DNA of 9,290 nucleotides from Actinomycetota bacterium (GCA_013813345.1 JACCRW010000017.1:1-9290); one strand, 5' to 3'; positions 1 through 6,429 are shown, numbered from the stretch's first letter. Notes: generated from the letters alone by a model not told the origin. Numbers and translations are program-made.

Positions 1-719
1 GCGCCGTCGACGATCTGGCTCGAGTTCCCGGCAGTGACGACGCCGTCCGGGATGAATGCGGGCGCGAGCGCGGCAAGCTTCTCTGCGGAGGTGTCCGTGC
101 GCGGCGCCTCGTCGACTCCGAAGAGGACGGCCGCGCCGGCAGCGCCGATCTCGACGGGGACGATCTCGTTCTCGAAGTTCCCAGCCTCGGTCGCGGCGAG
201 CGCGCGGCGGTGCGACTCGAGCGAGAGCGAATCCAGCGCCTCGCGGGAGATCTCCCACTCGGCCGCAATCGCCTCGGCCGAGATCCCCTGCGGCACTATC
301 TGCCAGCGCTCGGTCACCTGCTCCGAGAGGTCGCCGCCGTTCGAGCCCATCGGAACGCGCGACATCATCTCGACGCCCGCCGAGACGACGACGTCGAGCT
401 GGCCGGCCCAAATCGCGGCAGCGGCGTTGAAGTTCGTCTGCATCGAGGAGCCGCACTGCCTATCGACGGTCGTCCCGCAGACGGTCTCGGGCCAGCCGGC
501 CGCCATCGGCGCCATCCGGCCGATGTTCCAGCCCTGCTCGCCGATCTGGGTGACGCAGCCCATCTGCACGTCCTCGACCTCGCCGGGATCGAGGTCGTGG
601 CGCGCGATCAATCCGTTCAGCACCTGCGCAGCGAGATCGTCGCCACGCGTCCCGGAGAGCGAGCCGTTCCGCTTCCCGATCGGGCTGCGGACGGCGTCGA
701 CGATCAGGGCGTCTGGCAT
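1..719 (-). CDS. Thiolase (acetyl-CoA acyltransferase family), 3' end cut off by window
   Basis: Acyl-CoA C-acetyltransferase family: the enzyme cleaves a 3-ketoacyl-CoA with CoA, or condenses two acyl-CoAs, in the cytoplasm. The protein starts MPDALIVDAVRSPIGK, a typical thiolase N-terminus. It carries the nucleophilic cysteine in TTVDRQCGSSMQ (Cys89), then SAGVEMMSRVPMG, and near the window edge TAGNSSQIVDGA, the start of the second thiolase half. About 239 of the usual 390 or so residues are present; the C-terminal GHP histidine and CxG cysteine lie outside. TAGNSSQ is closer to the lipid/steroid-degradation thiolases (FadA5/FadA6-like) than to the PhbA type, but this is a weak pointer from memory. 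The ATG at 719-717 follows the P450 stop by four bases, so it is the last visible gene of the P450 operon and probably depends on it for expression. The family is certain; the substrate is not. Confidence 0.93.
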   Translation of the reverse strand, partial: MPDALIVDAVRSPIGKRNGSLSGTRGDDLAAQVLNGLIARHDLDPGEVEDVQMGCVTQIGEQGWNIGRMAPMAAGWPETVCGTTVDRQCGSSMQTNFNAAAAIWAGQLDVVVSAGVEMMSRVPMGSNGGDLSEQVTERWQIVPQGISAEAIAAEWEISREALDSLSLESHRRALAATEAGNFENEIVPVEIGAAGAAVLFGVDEAPRTDTSAEKLAALAPAFIPDGVVTAGNSSQIVDG

Positions 720-723
720 CTCG

Positions 724-1914
724 TCAGCCTAGCGCGTCCCAGCGCGCCCACAGCGTCGGCGGCTTGCGGAAGACGAGCCCGCGCGCCGCGCTCGGCCGCT
801 CCGGATCGAGGCGCACGCCCGGCAGTCGCGCCAGCAGTCGCCCCAACGCGACCTGCGCCTCCAGTCGGGCGAGATGCATCCCGATGCACACGTGCGGCCC
901 CTGCGCGAAGGTCACGTGGAGCCGTGCGTTCTCACGCAGGACGTCGAAGCGATCGGGCTCTTCGAAGACGGCCGGGTCGCGGTTCGCCCCGGCGAGCGAG
1001 ACCGTCACGAGCTCGCGCTCCTCGATGCGCGCACCGGCGAGCTCCACGGAGCGCGTCGCGTAGCGATCGACCACGGCGGCGGCCGGCTCGAGCCGGAGCG
1101 ACTCCTCGACGGCGGCGCCGACGAGAGCCGGATCGCGCTCGAGTAGGTCCCGCTGCTCGCGGCTCTCGAGCACGTGCAGGATCGCGTTCGCGATCATCCC
1201 CTCGGTCGTTTCGATTCCGCCGAAGAGGAGTACAGCGGCGTTGGAGACGACCTCACCCCCGCTGAGTCCATCTCCATCCGCGGCGGCAGCGGCGACGAGC
1301 GAGCTGTCCGGATCGCGGCCGAAGGCCCGCTCGACGCTTACTCGAAGCCGCTCGAAGGCCTCCGCCGCTGCGGGCTCCGCAGGCTGTCCGGCCGTGATCG
1401 AGGTCACGCCCGCGACGATCGAGTCGTACCAACCCAGAACCTCGGCCGAGTCGTCCTCGTCGAGCCCGAGTGCCTGCACCATCGCTGCAACCGACAGCGG
1501 GCCGGCGAGGCTGCGGCGCAGCTCGGCCTCGCCCCTGAGCTCGATTGCGGCGAGCAGCCGATCGACCTCTGCACCGACGAAGCTCTCGAATCGCGCTCGG
1601 ACCGCGTCGAGCCGGAAGGGACGCGCGAACGGATCGCGATGACGCGCGTGCTCGGAGCCGTCGAGCGAGAGCATGCTCGCGCCCACAACCTGTCCTGTCG
1701 AGAAGCGGGGATCATCGACGGTGAAAGTTTCCGCGTCGCGCATCACCTCGAGGGCAAGATCCCGCCGGGTGACGAGCCAGCCGTCGAGCGCGGGCAGCCA
1801 CGAGACCGGCTCTCGCTCCCGGAGACGAGCCAGTAGCGGGTGCGGGTCGCGCTCCAGCTCCTCGATCGTGGCGGCGGCGCCGATCGGAAAGCTCGCGACG
1901 CGCTCCTCGTTCAC
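724..1914 (-). CDS. Soluble bacterial cytochrome P450
   Basis: Heme-thiolate monooxygenase of about 396 residues, the usual size for soluble bacterial P450s; no membrane anchor is visible. The I-helix oxygen-activation motif FGGIETTEG lies at residues 231-239, the ExxR pair is Glu271/Arg274 in EESLRLEP, and the heme loop is FAQGPHVCIG with Cys343 as the proximal ligand. All key residues are intact. I chose the GTG at 1914-1912 because it overlaps the stop of the upstream cyclase gene as GTGA, the usual sign of translational coupling. A TTG at 1938 would add only eight residues that are not P450-like. It would need a ferredoxin and reductase, and none are in the window. The thiolase follows after four bases, so the substrate may be a lipid, steroid or terpenoid-like compound that is then degraded as a CoA ester. 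That is inference; the sequence does not fix the CYP family. Confidence 0.95.
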   Translation of the reverse strand: MNEERVASFPIGAAATIEELERDPHPLLARLREREPVSWLPALDGWLVTRRDLALEVMRDAETFTVDDPRFSTGQVVGASMLSLDGSEHARHRDPFARPFRLDAVRARFESFVGAEVDRLLAAIELRGEAELRRSLAGPLSVAAMVQALGLDEDDSAEVLGWYDSIVAGVTSITAGQPAEPAAAEAFERLRVSVERAFGRDPDSSLVAAAAADGDGLSGGEVVSNAAVLLFGGIETTEGMIANAILHVLESREQRDLLERDPALVGAAVEESLRLEPAAAVVDRYATRSVELAGARIEERELVTVSLAGANRDPAVFEEPDRFDVLRENARLHVTFAQGPHVCIGMHLARLEAQVALGRLLARLPGVRLDPERPSAARGLVFRKPPTLWARWDALG

Positions 1915-3230
1915 GCGGCCACCGCGTACAAGCGCCAAGAGCCCGGCACGCCCTTCAGCTCGCGCTCGCCACGATCCTCGAACGCGAGCCCCGAGCCGGC
2001 TACGAGATCCTTCACCGTACGCGAGACGAGCACCTCTCCGGCCGCCGCCTCACCCGCGACGCGTGCCCCGATTACGACCGAGAGCCCGACGAGCTTCTCG
2101 AGTGCGAGCTCGCACTCACCCGTATGCACACCCGCTCGCACGGCGAGCCCGAGCTCGGGCGCGGCTGCGACGATCTCGCGCGCGCACGCGATCGCCCGCG
2201 CCGGCCCGTCGAAGCGGCAGAAGAACCCGTCTCCCGCCGTGTCGATCACCGCGCCGCGGAAGCGGGCGACTTCGCGGCGGACGGCGGCGTGGTGGCGCTC
2301 GAGCACATCGCGCCAGGCTCGGTCGCCGAGCTCGGCGGCCCTGTGCGTCGAACCGACGAGGTCGGTGAAGAGCAACGTCGCGAGCACCGAATCGGGGATC
2401 CTTCTCGGCGCTTCGCCACGGACAAAGCCGAGCGTCGCGTCGGCGATCGCATCGTCTTCCGCCGGTGACATGCCAACGCCAGCAACCTCTACCCGCTGCG
2501 CCGACGAGATCCGCTCGGCGACGTATGTCGCATCGACGCGCTGTTCAGGCGCATGGACAACCAGCGTTGGCACGCGAACCGAGCCGAGCACGTCGGTGAT
2601 GTCCGTGTCCACCTGCATCCGGTAGAACTCCGCAGCCGCGGCCGGGCTGACCGTGAAGCGCTGATTCCAGACGAACCACTCGAGATAGTGGTCGTCGTCC
2701 GCCCATTGCGGGTTGATCCGCTTCGCGAGCTCGATTCCGAACTCTCGGTCACCCCAGCGATCGCGCCGTTCCCTCACCCCGGCGCGGAGCCACTCGTCCG
2801 CCTCGCCGAACTCGTAGTCCGCGCCGCGCACGAGCCGAGCGAACGGCGCGTGCAGGATCAGCCGCTCGACCCGCTCGGGATACGTCGCCGCGAGCAAAAT
2901 CGCCGCGTTCGCGCTGTCCCTCGTTCCCAGGACCGAGGCGTGCTCGAGCTCCTCCTGGTCGAGAACAGCCTTGATGTCGTCCATCCAACCTTCGAGCGAG
3001 ACGCTCCGGGGCCGGTCCGAGAGGCCCATTCCACGCGGATTGACCAGGGTCAGACGCGTCTCGGCGGCCAGCCGCTCGAGAAACCGCCTCAGGGCGGGTA
3101 GCTGCCAGAGCCACATCAGATTCGACAGAAACGGAACGAAGACGAGCTCTCGCGGCCCGCTCCCGATCACCTGGTACGCAACGGCCACGCCTCCGCCTCG
3201 CGCGTACCTCACATCCGGGACATCCAGCAT
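1911..3230 (-). CDS. Degenerate alpha/beta-hydrolase fused to class III nucleotide cyclase domain
   Basis: 439 residues in two domains. Residues about 5-270 have the alpha/beta-hydrolase layout (oxyanion-side VNPRGMGLSDRP, then LLAATYPERVERLILHAPF). The nucleophile elbow reads LGTRDSAN, so the expected Ser of GxSxG is Arg104, and the usual His loop reads GVGMSPAEDD, with Met254 at the His position. The domain is therefore probably a binding or sensing pseudo-enzyme. Residues about 283-439 are a class III adenylate/guanylate cyclase domain. The metal-binding aspartates are present (Asp290 in FTDLVGST, Asp334 in TAGDGF), as is the transition-state Arg390. Asp330 stands where the substrate-specifying Lys belongs, Lys379 where the partner Asp belongs, and Val386 where the transition-state Asn belongs (compared with mycobacterial Rv1625c). 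Cyclase activity is thus uncertain. It is the first gene of the unit with the P450 (GTGA overlap) and diverges from the aldehyde dehydrogenase. An AGGA lies ten bases before the ATG. Confidence 0.88.
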   Translation of the reverse strand: MLDVPDVRYARGGGVAVAYQVIGSGPRELVFVPFLSNLMWLWQLPALRRFLERLAAETRLTLVNPRGMGLSDRPRSVSLEGWMDDIKAVLDQEELEHASVLGTRDSANAAILLAATYPERVERLILHAPFARLVRGADYEFGEADEWLRAGVRERRDRWGDREFGIELAKRINPQWADDDHYLEWFVWNQRFTVSPAAAAEFYRMQVDTDITDVLGSVRVPTLVVHAPEQRVDATYVAERISSAQRVEVAGVGMSPAEDDAIADATLGFVRGEAPRRIPDSVLATLLFTDLVGSTHRAAELGDRAWRDVLERHHAAVRREVARFRGAVIDTAGDGFFCRFDGPARAIACAREIVAAAPELGLAVRAGVHTGECELALEKLVGLSVVIGARVAGEAAAGEVLVSRTVKDLVAGSGLAFEDRGERELKGVPGSWRLYAVAA

Positions 3231-3256
3231 GCGTCCAGTTTCCTAGACTCAGGCCA
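3231..3256. promoter_or_regulatory. 26-base divergent promoter gap with plus-strand -10 element
   Basis: Only 26 bases separate the divergent starts of the hydrolase-cyclase gene (ATG at 3230, minus) and the aldehyde dehydrogenase (ATG at 3257, plus). On the plus strand TAGACT at 3244-3249 fits the actinobacterial -10 pattern TANNNT and ends seven bases before the ATG, which predicts a leaderless or nearly leaderless mRNA. No -35 match and no Shine-Dalgarno sequence precede this ATG. On the minus strand TAGGAA (3246-3241) shares the central CTAG and is a poorer -10 candidate; the same stretch supplies an AGGA that could serve as a ribosome site for the minus-strand gene. What regulates the pair cannot be read from the sequence. 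Confidence 0.5.
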
Positions 3257-4684
3257 ATGGCGACGACCGCAACCGAGAAGCGGCTCCTTCTGAACGGGGA
3301 GTGGATCGAGACCGGCGAGTGGATCGAAGTACGCTCGCCCTATTCCGGCGAGGTGGTCGGGCGGGTGCCGACGGCGGGCGCGAACGAGACACGACGGGCG
3401 ATCGACGCCGCGGAGGAGGCGATGCGCGAGCCGCTCCCGGCGCACAAGCGGGCCGAGATCCTCGTCCGGGTCGCGGGGTACCTCGGGCGGCGGCACGAGG
3501 AGGTTGCGCAGACGATCTCAGCCGAGGCGGGCAAGCCGCTCAAGGCCGCCCGCGTCGAGGTGGCGCGCGCGATGTCGACCTACACGATGAGCGCCGTGCA
3601 GGCCCGCACCCTCGCAGGCGAGATGGTGCCGATGGACGCCTCCCAGACCGGCGCGGGCAAGCTCGCCTTCACGCTGCGGCTGCCGGTGGGCGTCGTCGGC
3701 GCGATCTCGCCCTTCAACTTTCCGCTCAACCTCGTCGCACATAAGCTCGCTCCTGCGCTCGCGGCCGGCTGCGCCGTCGTGCTGAAACCCGCTTCCCAGA
3801 CGCCGCTCTCCGCGCTTCTGCTCGCGGAGCTCGAGACCGAGGCCGGGCTCCCGCCGGGGTGGCTGAACGTCGTCGTCGGGCCGGCCTCCGAGATCGGCGA
3901 CGTGCTCGTCGACGACGCGCGAGTGCGCGCGATCACGTTCACCGGCTCGGGTGCCGTCGGTTGGAAGCTCGCCGAGCGGGCGCCGCGCAAGCGCGTCAAC
4001 CTCGAGCTCGGGAACGCGACGCCGGTAATCGTGGAGGCAGATGCCGACCTCGAGGCGGCCGCAACGAAGCTCGCCGCCAACGCCTTCTCGTTCGCAGGGC
4101 AGAGCTGCATCTCGGTGCAGCGAATCTACGTACAGCGGGCCGCCCATGACGACCTGCTCGCGCGTTTCCTGCCGAAGGTCGAGGCGCTCAGGCTCGGCGA
4201 TCCCGCCGACGAGGAGACGGACGTCGGCCCGCTGATCGACGGCGAGAGCCGCGACCGCGTTCTCGAGTGGGTCGAGGAGGCGCGAGCAGCCGGCGCCGAG
4301 GTGCTGACGGGCGGCACGCTCGAAGGCGAGCTTCTCCGGCCGACGGTGCTCGCGAACGCCGGGCCGGAGCTGAGGGTCTCGTGCGAGGAGGTCTTCGGGC
4401 CGGTCTGCACCGTTACCGCCTACGAGACGCTCGAGGAGGCGATCGAGCTCGCGAACGGGACGCGCTACGGCCTCCAGGCCGGGATCTTCACAAGCTCGCT
4501 CGAGACGGCGCTCGCGGCGGCGCAGCGGCTCGAGTTCGGCGGCGTCACGATCAACGAGGCGCCCTCCTTCCGCACCGACCAGATGCCCTACGGCGGGGTC
4601 AAGGACTCCGGGAACACGCGCGAAGGGCCCGCCTGGGCCGTCCGCGAGCTGACCGAAGAGCGCCTCGTGGTGATCGAGCTCTAG
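3257..4684 (+). CDS. NAD(P)-dependent aldehyde dehydrogenase (lactaldehyde-like ALDH group)
   Basis: 475 residues, full length for the ALDH superfamily, which oxidises aldehydes to carboxylates with NAD(P)+ in the cytoplasm. Asn154 in SPFNFPLN holds the oxyanion, FTGSGAVG is the nucleotide-binding turn, Glu250 in LELGN is the general base, and Cys284 in FAGQSCIS is the nucleophile. The 34-residue Glu-Cys spacing equals that of ALDH2. GQSCISVQRIYV and the C-terminal DQMPYGGVKDSGNTREGP resemble the lactaldehyde/phosphonoacetaldehyde-type group rather than betaine or succinate-semialdehyde enzymes; Asn253 replaces the second Gly of the usual LELGG. The ATG at 3257 lies seven bases after a -10-like TAGACT, so translation may be leaderless. 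It diverges from the cyclase-P450-thiolase unit and could oxidise an aldehyde produced downstream of the P450, but that link is only positional. The exact substrate is unknown. Confidence 0.94.
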   Translation: MATTATEKRLLLNGEWIETGEWIEVRSPYSGEVVGRVPTAGANETRRAIDAAEEAMREPLPAHKRAEILVRVAGYLGRRHEEVAQTISAEAGKPLKAARVEVARAMSTYTMSAVQARTLAGEMVPMDASQTGAGKLAFTLRLPVGVVGAISPFNFPLNLVAHKLAPALAAGCAVVLKPASQTPLSALLLAELETEAGLPPGWLNVVVGPASEIGDVLVDDARVRAITFTGSGAVGWKLAERAPRKRVNLELGNATPVIVEADADLEAAATKLAANAFSFAGQSCISVQRIYVQRAAHDDLLARFLPKVEALRLGDPADEETDVGPLIDGESRDRVLEWVEEARAAGAEVLTGGTLEGELLRPTVLANAGPELRVSCEEVFGPVCTVTAYETLEEAIELANGTRYGLQAGIFTSSLETALAAAQRLEFGGVTINEAPSFRTDQMPYGGVKDSGNTREGPAWAVRELTEERLVVIEL

Positions 4685-4716
4685 GCGCTCGACGTAGAGT
4701 CCGCCGCCGCCGCTGC

Positions 4717-4732
4717 TAGATTCGGCCCCTCG
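4717..4732 (+). promoter_or_regulatory. Probable -10 element of the zinc-ribbon/SPOR gene pair
   Basis: TAGATT at 4717-4722 matches TANNNT and ends ten bases before the ATG at 4733, so a transcript would have a leader of only about four bases. No -35 match and no Shine-Dalgarno sequence are seen in the 48-base gap after the aldehyde dehydrogenase stop. A second weaker TANNNT (TAGAGT, 4695-4700) lies upstream. Read-through from the aldehyde dehydrogenase gene is equally possible, because no terminator-like hairpin with a T-run is present. Confidence 0.4.
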
Positions 4733-5152
4733 ATGCCGCGCCTTCCGCTGCTCCACCGTCTTCTGCCGCAGCGCTCCGATTCCGACGCCGAGAACGGCCA
4801 TGAAGCAGCCGCGCCGAAGCAGCGCCGGCGCCCGACGCCGCCTCCCGGCGAGCTCCGGCGCGAGCGGCGAGCGCTCCTGCGGCTCCGCGAGGAGCGGTTG
4901 CGCGATCTCGGCGGAATCGCCCTCGAGATGTACCGGCGCGACCGCTTTCGGGAGGATCTCGTGCTCGAGCGCTGCGCGGAGCTGATCGGGCTCGAGGCCC
5001 GGATCCACGAGCTGGAGGCGCTCCTCGGGAACGCGAAGCCGCTGGCGGGAGTTCCGCGCAGCGCCCGCTGCGACTGCGGCGCGCCGCTCCTCTGGGGCTC
5101 GCGCTTCTGCGCCAACTGCGGCCGCCCCGTCCCGGCAGAGACGCCACGATGA
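4733..5152 (+). CDS. Small charged helical protein with C-terminal zinc ribbon
   Basis: 139 residues; I do not recognise a named family. The N-terminal 38 residues are Pro/Arg-rich and probably disordered. Residues about 40-98 are dense in Arg, Glu and Leu (for example ELRRERRALLRLREERL and LIGLEARIHELEALLG) and should form one or two long helices, possibly a coiled coil. The C-terminus has a zinc ribbon built on CDC (Cys113, Cys115) and CANC (Cys126, Cys129). There is no signal peptide or membrane segment, so it is cytoplasmic. Its stop overlaps the start of the next gene as ATGA, which implies coupled translation and a shared task with the membrane-anchored SPOR-like protein. It may be a cytoplasmic partner of that protein, binding through the ribbon or the helices; this is inference. 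Confidence 0.85.
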   Translation: MPRLPLLHRLLPQRSDSDAENGHEAAAPKQRRRPTPPPGELRRERRALLRLREERLRDLGGIALEMYRRDRFREDLVLERCAELIGLEARIHELEALLGNAKPLAGVPRSARCDCGAPLLWGSRFCANCGRPVPAETPR

Positions 5153-5820
5153 GCGACCCCACCTTGCTCTGCCCGCGCTGCTCCGCCGGAGCGGAACCCG
5201 GACAGGAGTACTGCCTCGACTGCGGTCTGCGCCTCCCCCAAGGTCGAACCCGGCCGGTGGAGCGAGCCACCGCGGGCCTGGCCGCGCGGCAGCCGTGGGC
5301 GGCCGGTTGGCTCCTCCCGACGGTGTTCGGACTCGTGCTCGCGATCCTGGGCACCGGCGTCGCGATCGCGATCTCCTCCGACGGCGAGGCCGCGGAGGCC
5401 GTGCCGACGGCCACCGGTGGAAGCCTCACCGCTCCGCCGAGCGCTCCCGGGCCGACCGCGCCCGAGCCTCCAACCGGAACCGCGGCCGGGCAGCCTCCGC
5501 CGCCTCCGGTCGCCTTGGCTCCGACCCCGCGCAATCCGCGCGCGATCTCCTGGCCGACCGGTCGGCGCGGCTGGACGATCGTCCTGCTCTCGCTGCCCCA
5601 GAACGGCGGCCGCACGGCCGCGCGGGCGAAGGCGGACGACGCGCGCAAGGGCGGGCTCAGGCGGGTTGGGATCCTCGACTCCTCCCGCTTCGCGAGCCTC
5701 CACCCCGGCTACTACGTCGTCTTCCAGGGCGTGTTCGAGTCGGAGACGGAGGCGGCGAGCGCGCTCCAGCGGGCGCGCACGGTGTTCCCGGCCGCGTACC
5801 AGCGCGCGATCGTTCCCTGA
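5149..5820 (+). CDS. Membrane protein: N-terminal zinc ribbon, one TM helix, Pro-rich linker, SPOR-like domain
   Basis: 223 residues. The N-terminus carries a zinc ribbon, CPRC (Cys8, Cys11) and CLDC (Cys22, Cys25). One membrane helix follows at about residues 51-76 (WLLPTVFGLVLAILGTGVAI). Residues about 80-130 form a Pro/Ala/Thr/Gly-rich linker. Residues about 140-222 (GWTIVLLSLPQNGG ... HPGYYVVFQGVF ... AYQRAIVP) show the beta-alpha-beta pattern of SPOR domains, with an ISWP/GWTIVL first strand and an alternating YYVVFQGVF third strand. SPOR domains bind denuded glycan strands of peptidoglycan at division sites. The layout implies a cytoplasmic zinc ribbon and an outside cell-wall domain. 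The gene overlaps the preceding zinc-ribbon gene by four bases (ATGA). A role in linking division or cell-wall status to a cytoplasmic partner is inference; the SPOR assignment rests on pattern and not on a profile search. Confidence 0.85.
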   Translation: MSDPTLLCPRCSAGAEPGQEYCLDCGLRLPQGRTRPVERATAGLAARQPWAAGWLLPTVFGLVLAILGTGVAIAISSDGEAAEAVPTATGGSLTAPPSAPGPTAPEPPTGTAAGQPPPPPVALAPTPRNPRAISWPTGRRGWTIVLLSLPQNGGRTAARAKADDARKGGLRRVGILDSSRFASLHPGYYVVFQGVFESETEAASALQRARTVFPAAYQRAIVP

Positions 5821-5850
5821 CCTCCGAGCCTGGCGCGGGTTACGAGGCAG

Positions 5851-5870
5851 CCTGAAAGAGAACTTTCGGG
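5851..5870 (+). repeat. Hairpin/inverted repeat just upstream of a strong promoter
   Basis: CCTGAAAG and CTTTCGGG pair over eight positions (one G-T wobble in RNA) around a four-base AGAA loop. The repeat starts 30 bases after the stop of the SPOR-like gene and ends seven bases before the -35 element of the next promoter, at about -62 to -43 from the predicted transcription start. No T-run follows, so it is not a classical intrinsic terminator. A regulator site, or a weak end-of-transcript hairpin, would both fit. Confidence 0.4.
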
Positions 5871-5877
5871 AAAGACT

Positions 5878-5906
5878 TTGTAACAACGCTCGGAAGTCCG
5901 TATACT
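5878..5906 (+). promoter_or_regulatory. Sigma-70-type promoter for the CCCH-zinc-motif gene (and perhaps the WYL gene)
   Basis: TTGTAA (5878-5883) and TATACT (5901-5906) stand 17 bases apart, the ideal spacing for a housekeeping sigma-A promoter, in a locally AT-richer stretch of a very GC-rich window. Transcription would start near 5913 and leave a leader of about 67 bases before the ATG at 5980. The leader contains a perfect ten-base palindrome CCTGATCAGG (5942-5951) and an AGGAG (5961-5965) that sits 14 bases from the ATG, farther than usual. This is the most consensus-like promoter in the window. It does not match the PafBC-dependent RecA-NDp pattern. Confidence 0.68.
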
Positions 5907-5979
5907 CGCTCGCGGAAACCTCGCCCGATCGACGCAAACGGCCTGATCAGGGGATTCGACAGGAGCGCTGACCGCCTGG

Positions 5980-6429
5980 ATGGAAGCACACCTTCTGCAG
6001 CTTCAGACCTGCATGTATCAGTATTCGCGAGCGATCTACCGCTCGATCAGAGACCTGATCGACCCCTATTCCGACTCGGGCGCGCGGCTCGAGTCGCGGC
6101 GGGCGGTACTCGAGCAGTGCGAGCAGACGATGGAGCGGCTCGCCGCCGATCCGCACTACTTCTCGAAGCCCGATCGCGCGCTTTTCCAGGACATTCGCCG
6201 CTACTTCCCGATCACGGCGCAGGCTCAAGTGGCCTGGGCCGTGCGTGAGGGCGTCGGCGCCGCGGTCGGCTTCATCGAGGATCAGCTCGAGGCAGGAGCA
6301 CTCGACGGCGGGGTCGCCCGCTGCCGGGCGACGACGCGCAAAGGCAAGCCCTGCCAGCGCACGCCGCTGCCCGAGCGCGACTACTGCCCGTCGCACCAGC
6401 ACCTCGAATCATCCACGCTCGCAGCCTAG
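5980..6429 (+). CDS. Small protein with C-terminal CCCH zinc-binding motif, unknown function
   Basis: 149 residues. The first 110 look mostly helical, with aromatic and Gln-rich N-terminal text (LLQLQTCMYQYSRAIYRSI), and belong to no family I can name. The C-terminus reads RCRATTRKGKPCQRTPLPE then RDYCPSHQH, giving Cys115-x9-Cys125-x10-Cys136-x2-His139. This RCxATTxKGxxC...YCxxH pattern resembles the short zinc-binding motif of DUF5763-type proteins. There is no signal peptide or membrane segment. The gene has its own strong promoter and ends one base before a perfect inverted repeat that leads straight into the WYL regulator, so the two may be co-transcribed. The motif could bind nucleic acid or a protein partner of the regulator, which is speculation from position. 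The start is the first ATG after the leader; an AGGAG lies 14 bases upstream. Confidence 0.85.
   Translation: MEAHLLQLQTCMYQYSRAIYRSIRDLIDPYSDSGARLESRRAVLEQCEQTMERLAADPHYFSKPDRALFQDIRRYFPITAQAQVAWAVREGVGAAVGFIEDQLEAGALDGGVARCRATTRKGKPCQRTPLPERDYCPSHQHLESSTLAA

Noticed and set aside
210..1265. 351-codon plus-strand open frame over the thiolase and P450
   Set aside because: It covers the catalytic motifs of two confident minus-strand genes and dissolves into Arg/Ala/Pro-rich text.
3518..5008. 496-codon minus-strand open frame opposite the aldehyde dehydrogenase
   Set aside because: It crosses two confident plus-strand genes, shows no domain motifs and is rich in Arg, Glu and Leu as expected of a shadow frame.
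5877..5906. PafBC-dependent RecA-NDp promoter
   Set aside because: TTGTAACAA does not match TTGTC(A/G)GTG, and the -10 is 17 bases from the -35 hexamer instead of eight bases after the nine-base motif. It looks like an ordinary sigma-A promoter.
4681..5937. 418-codon minus-strand open frame across the zinc-ribbon/SPOR pair
   Set aside because: It is Arg/Ser/Gly-rich with no recognisable motif. The plus-strand frames have coherent zinc ribbons, a membrane helix and an ATGA overlap.
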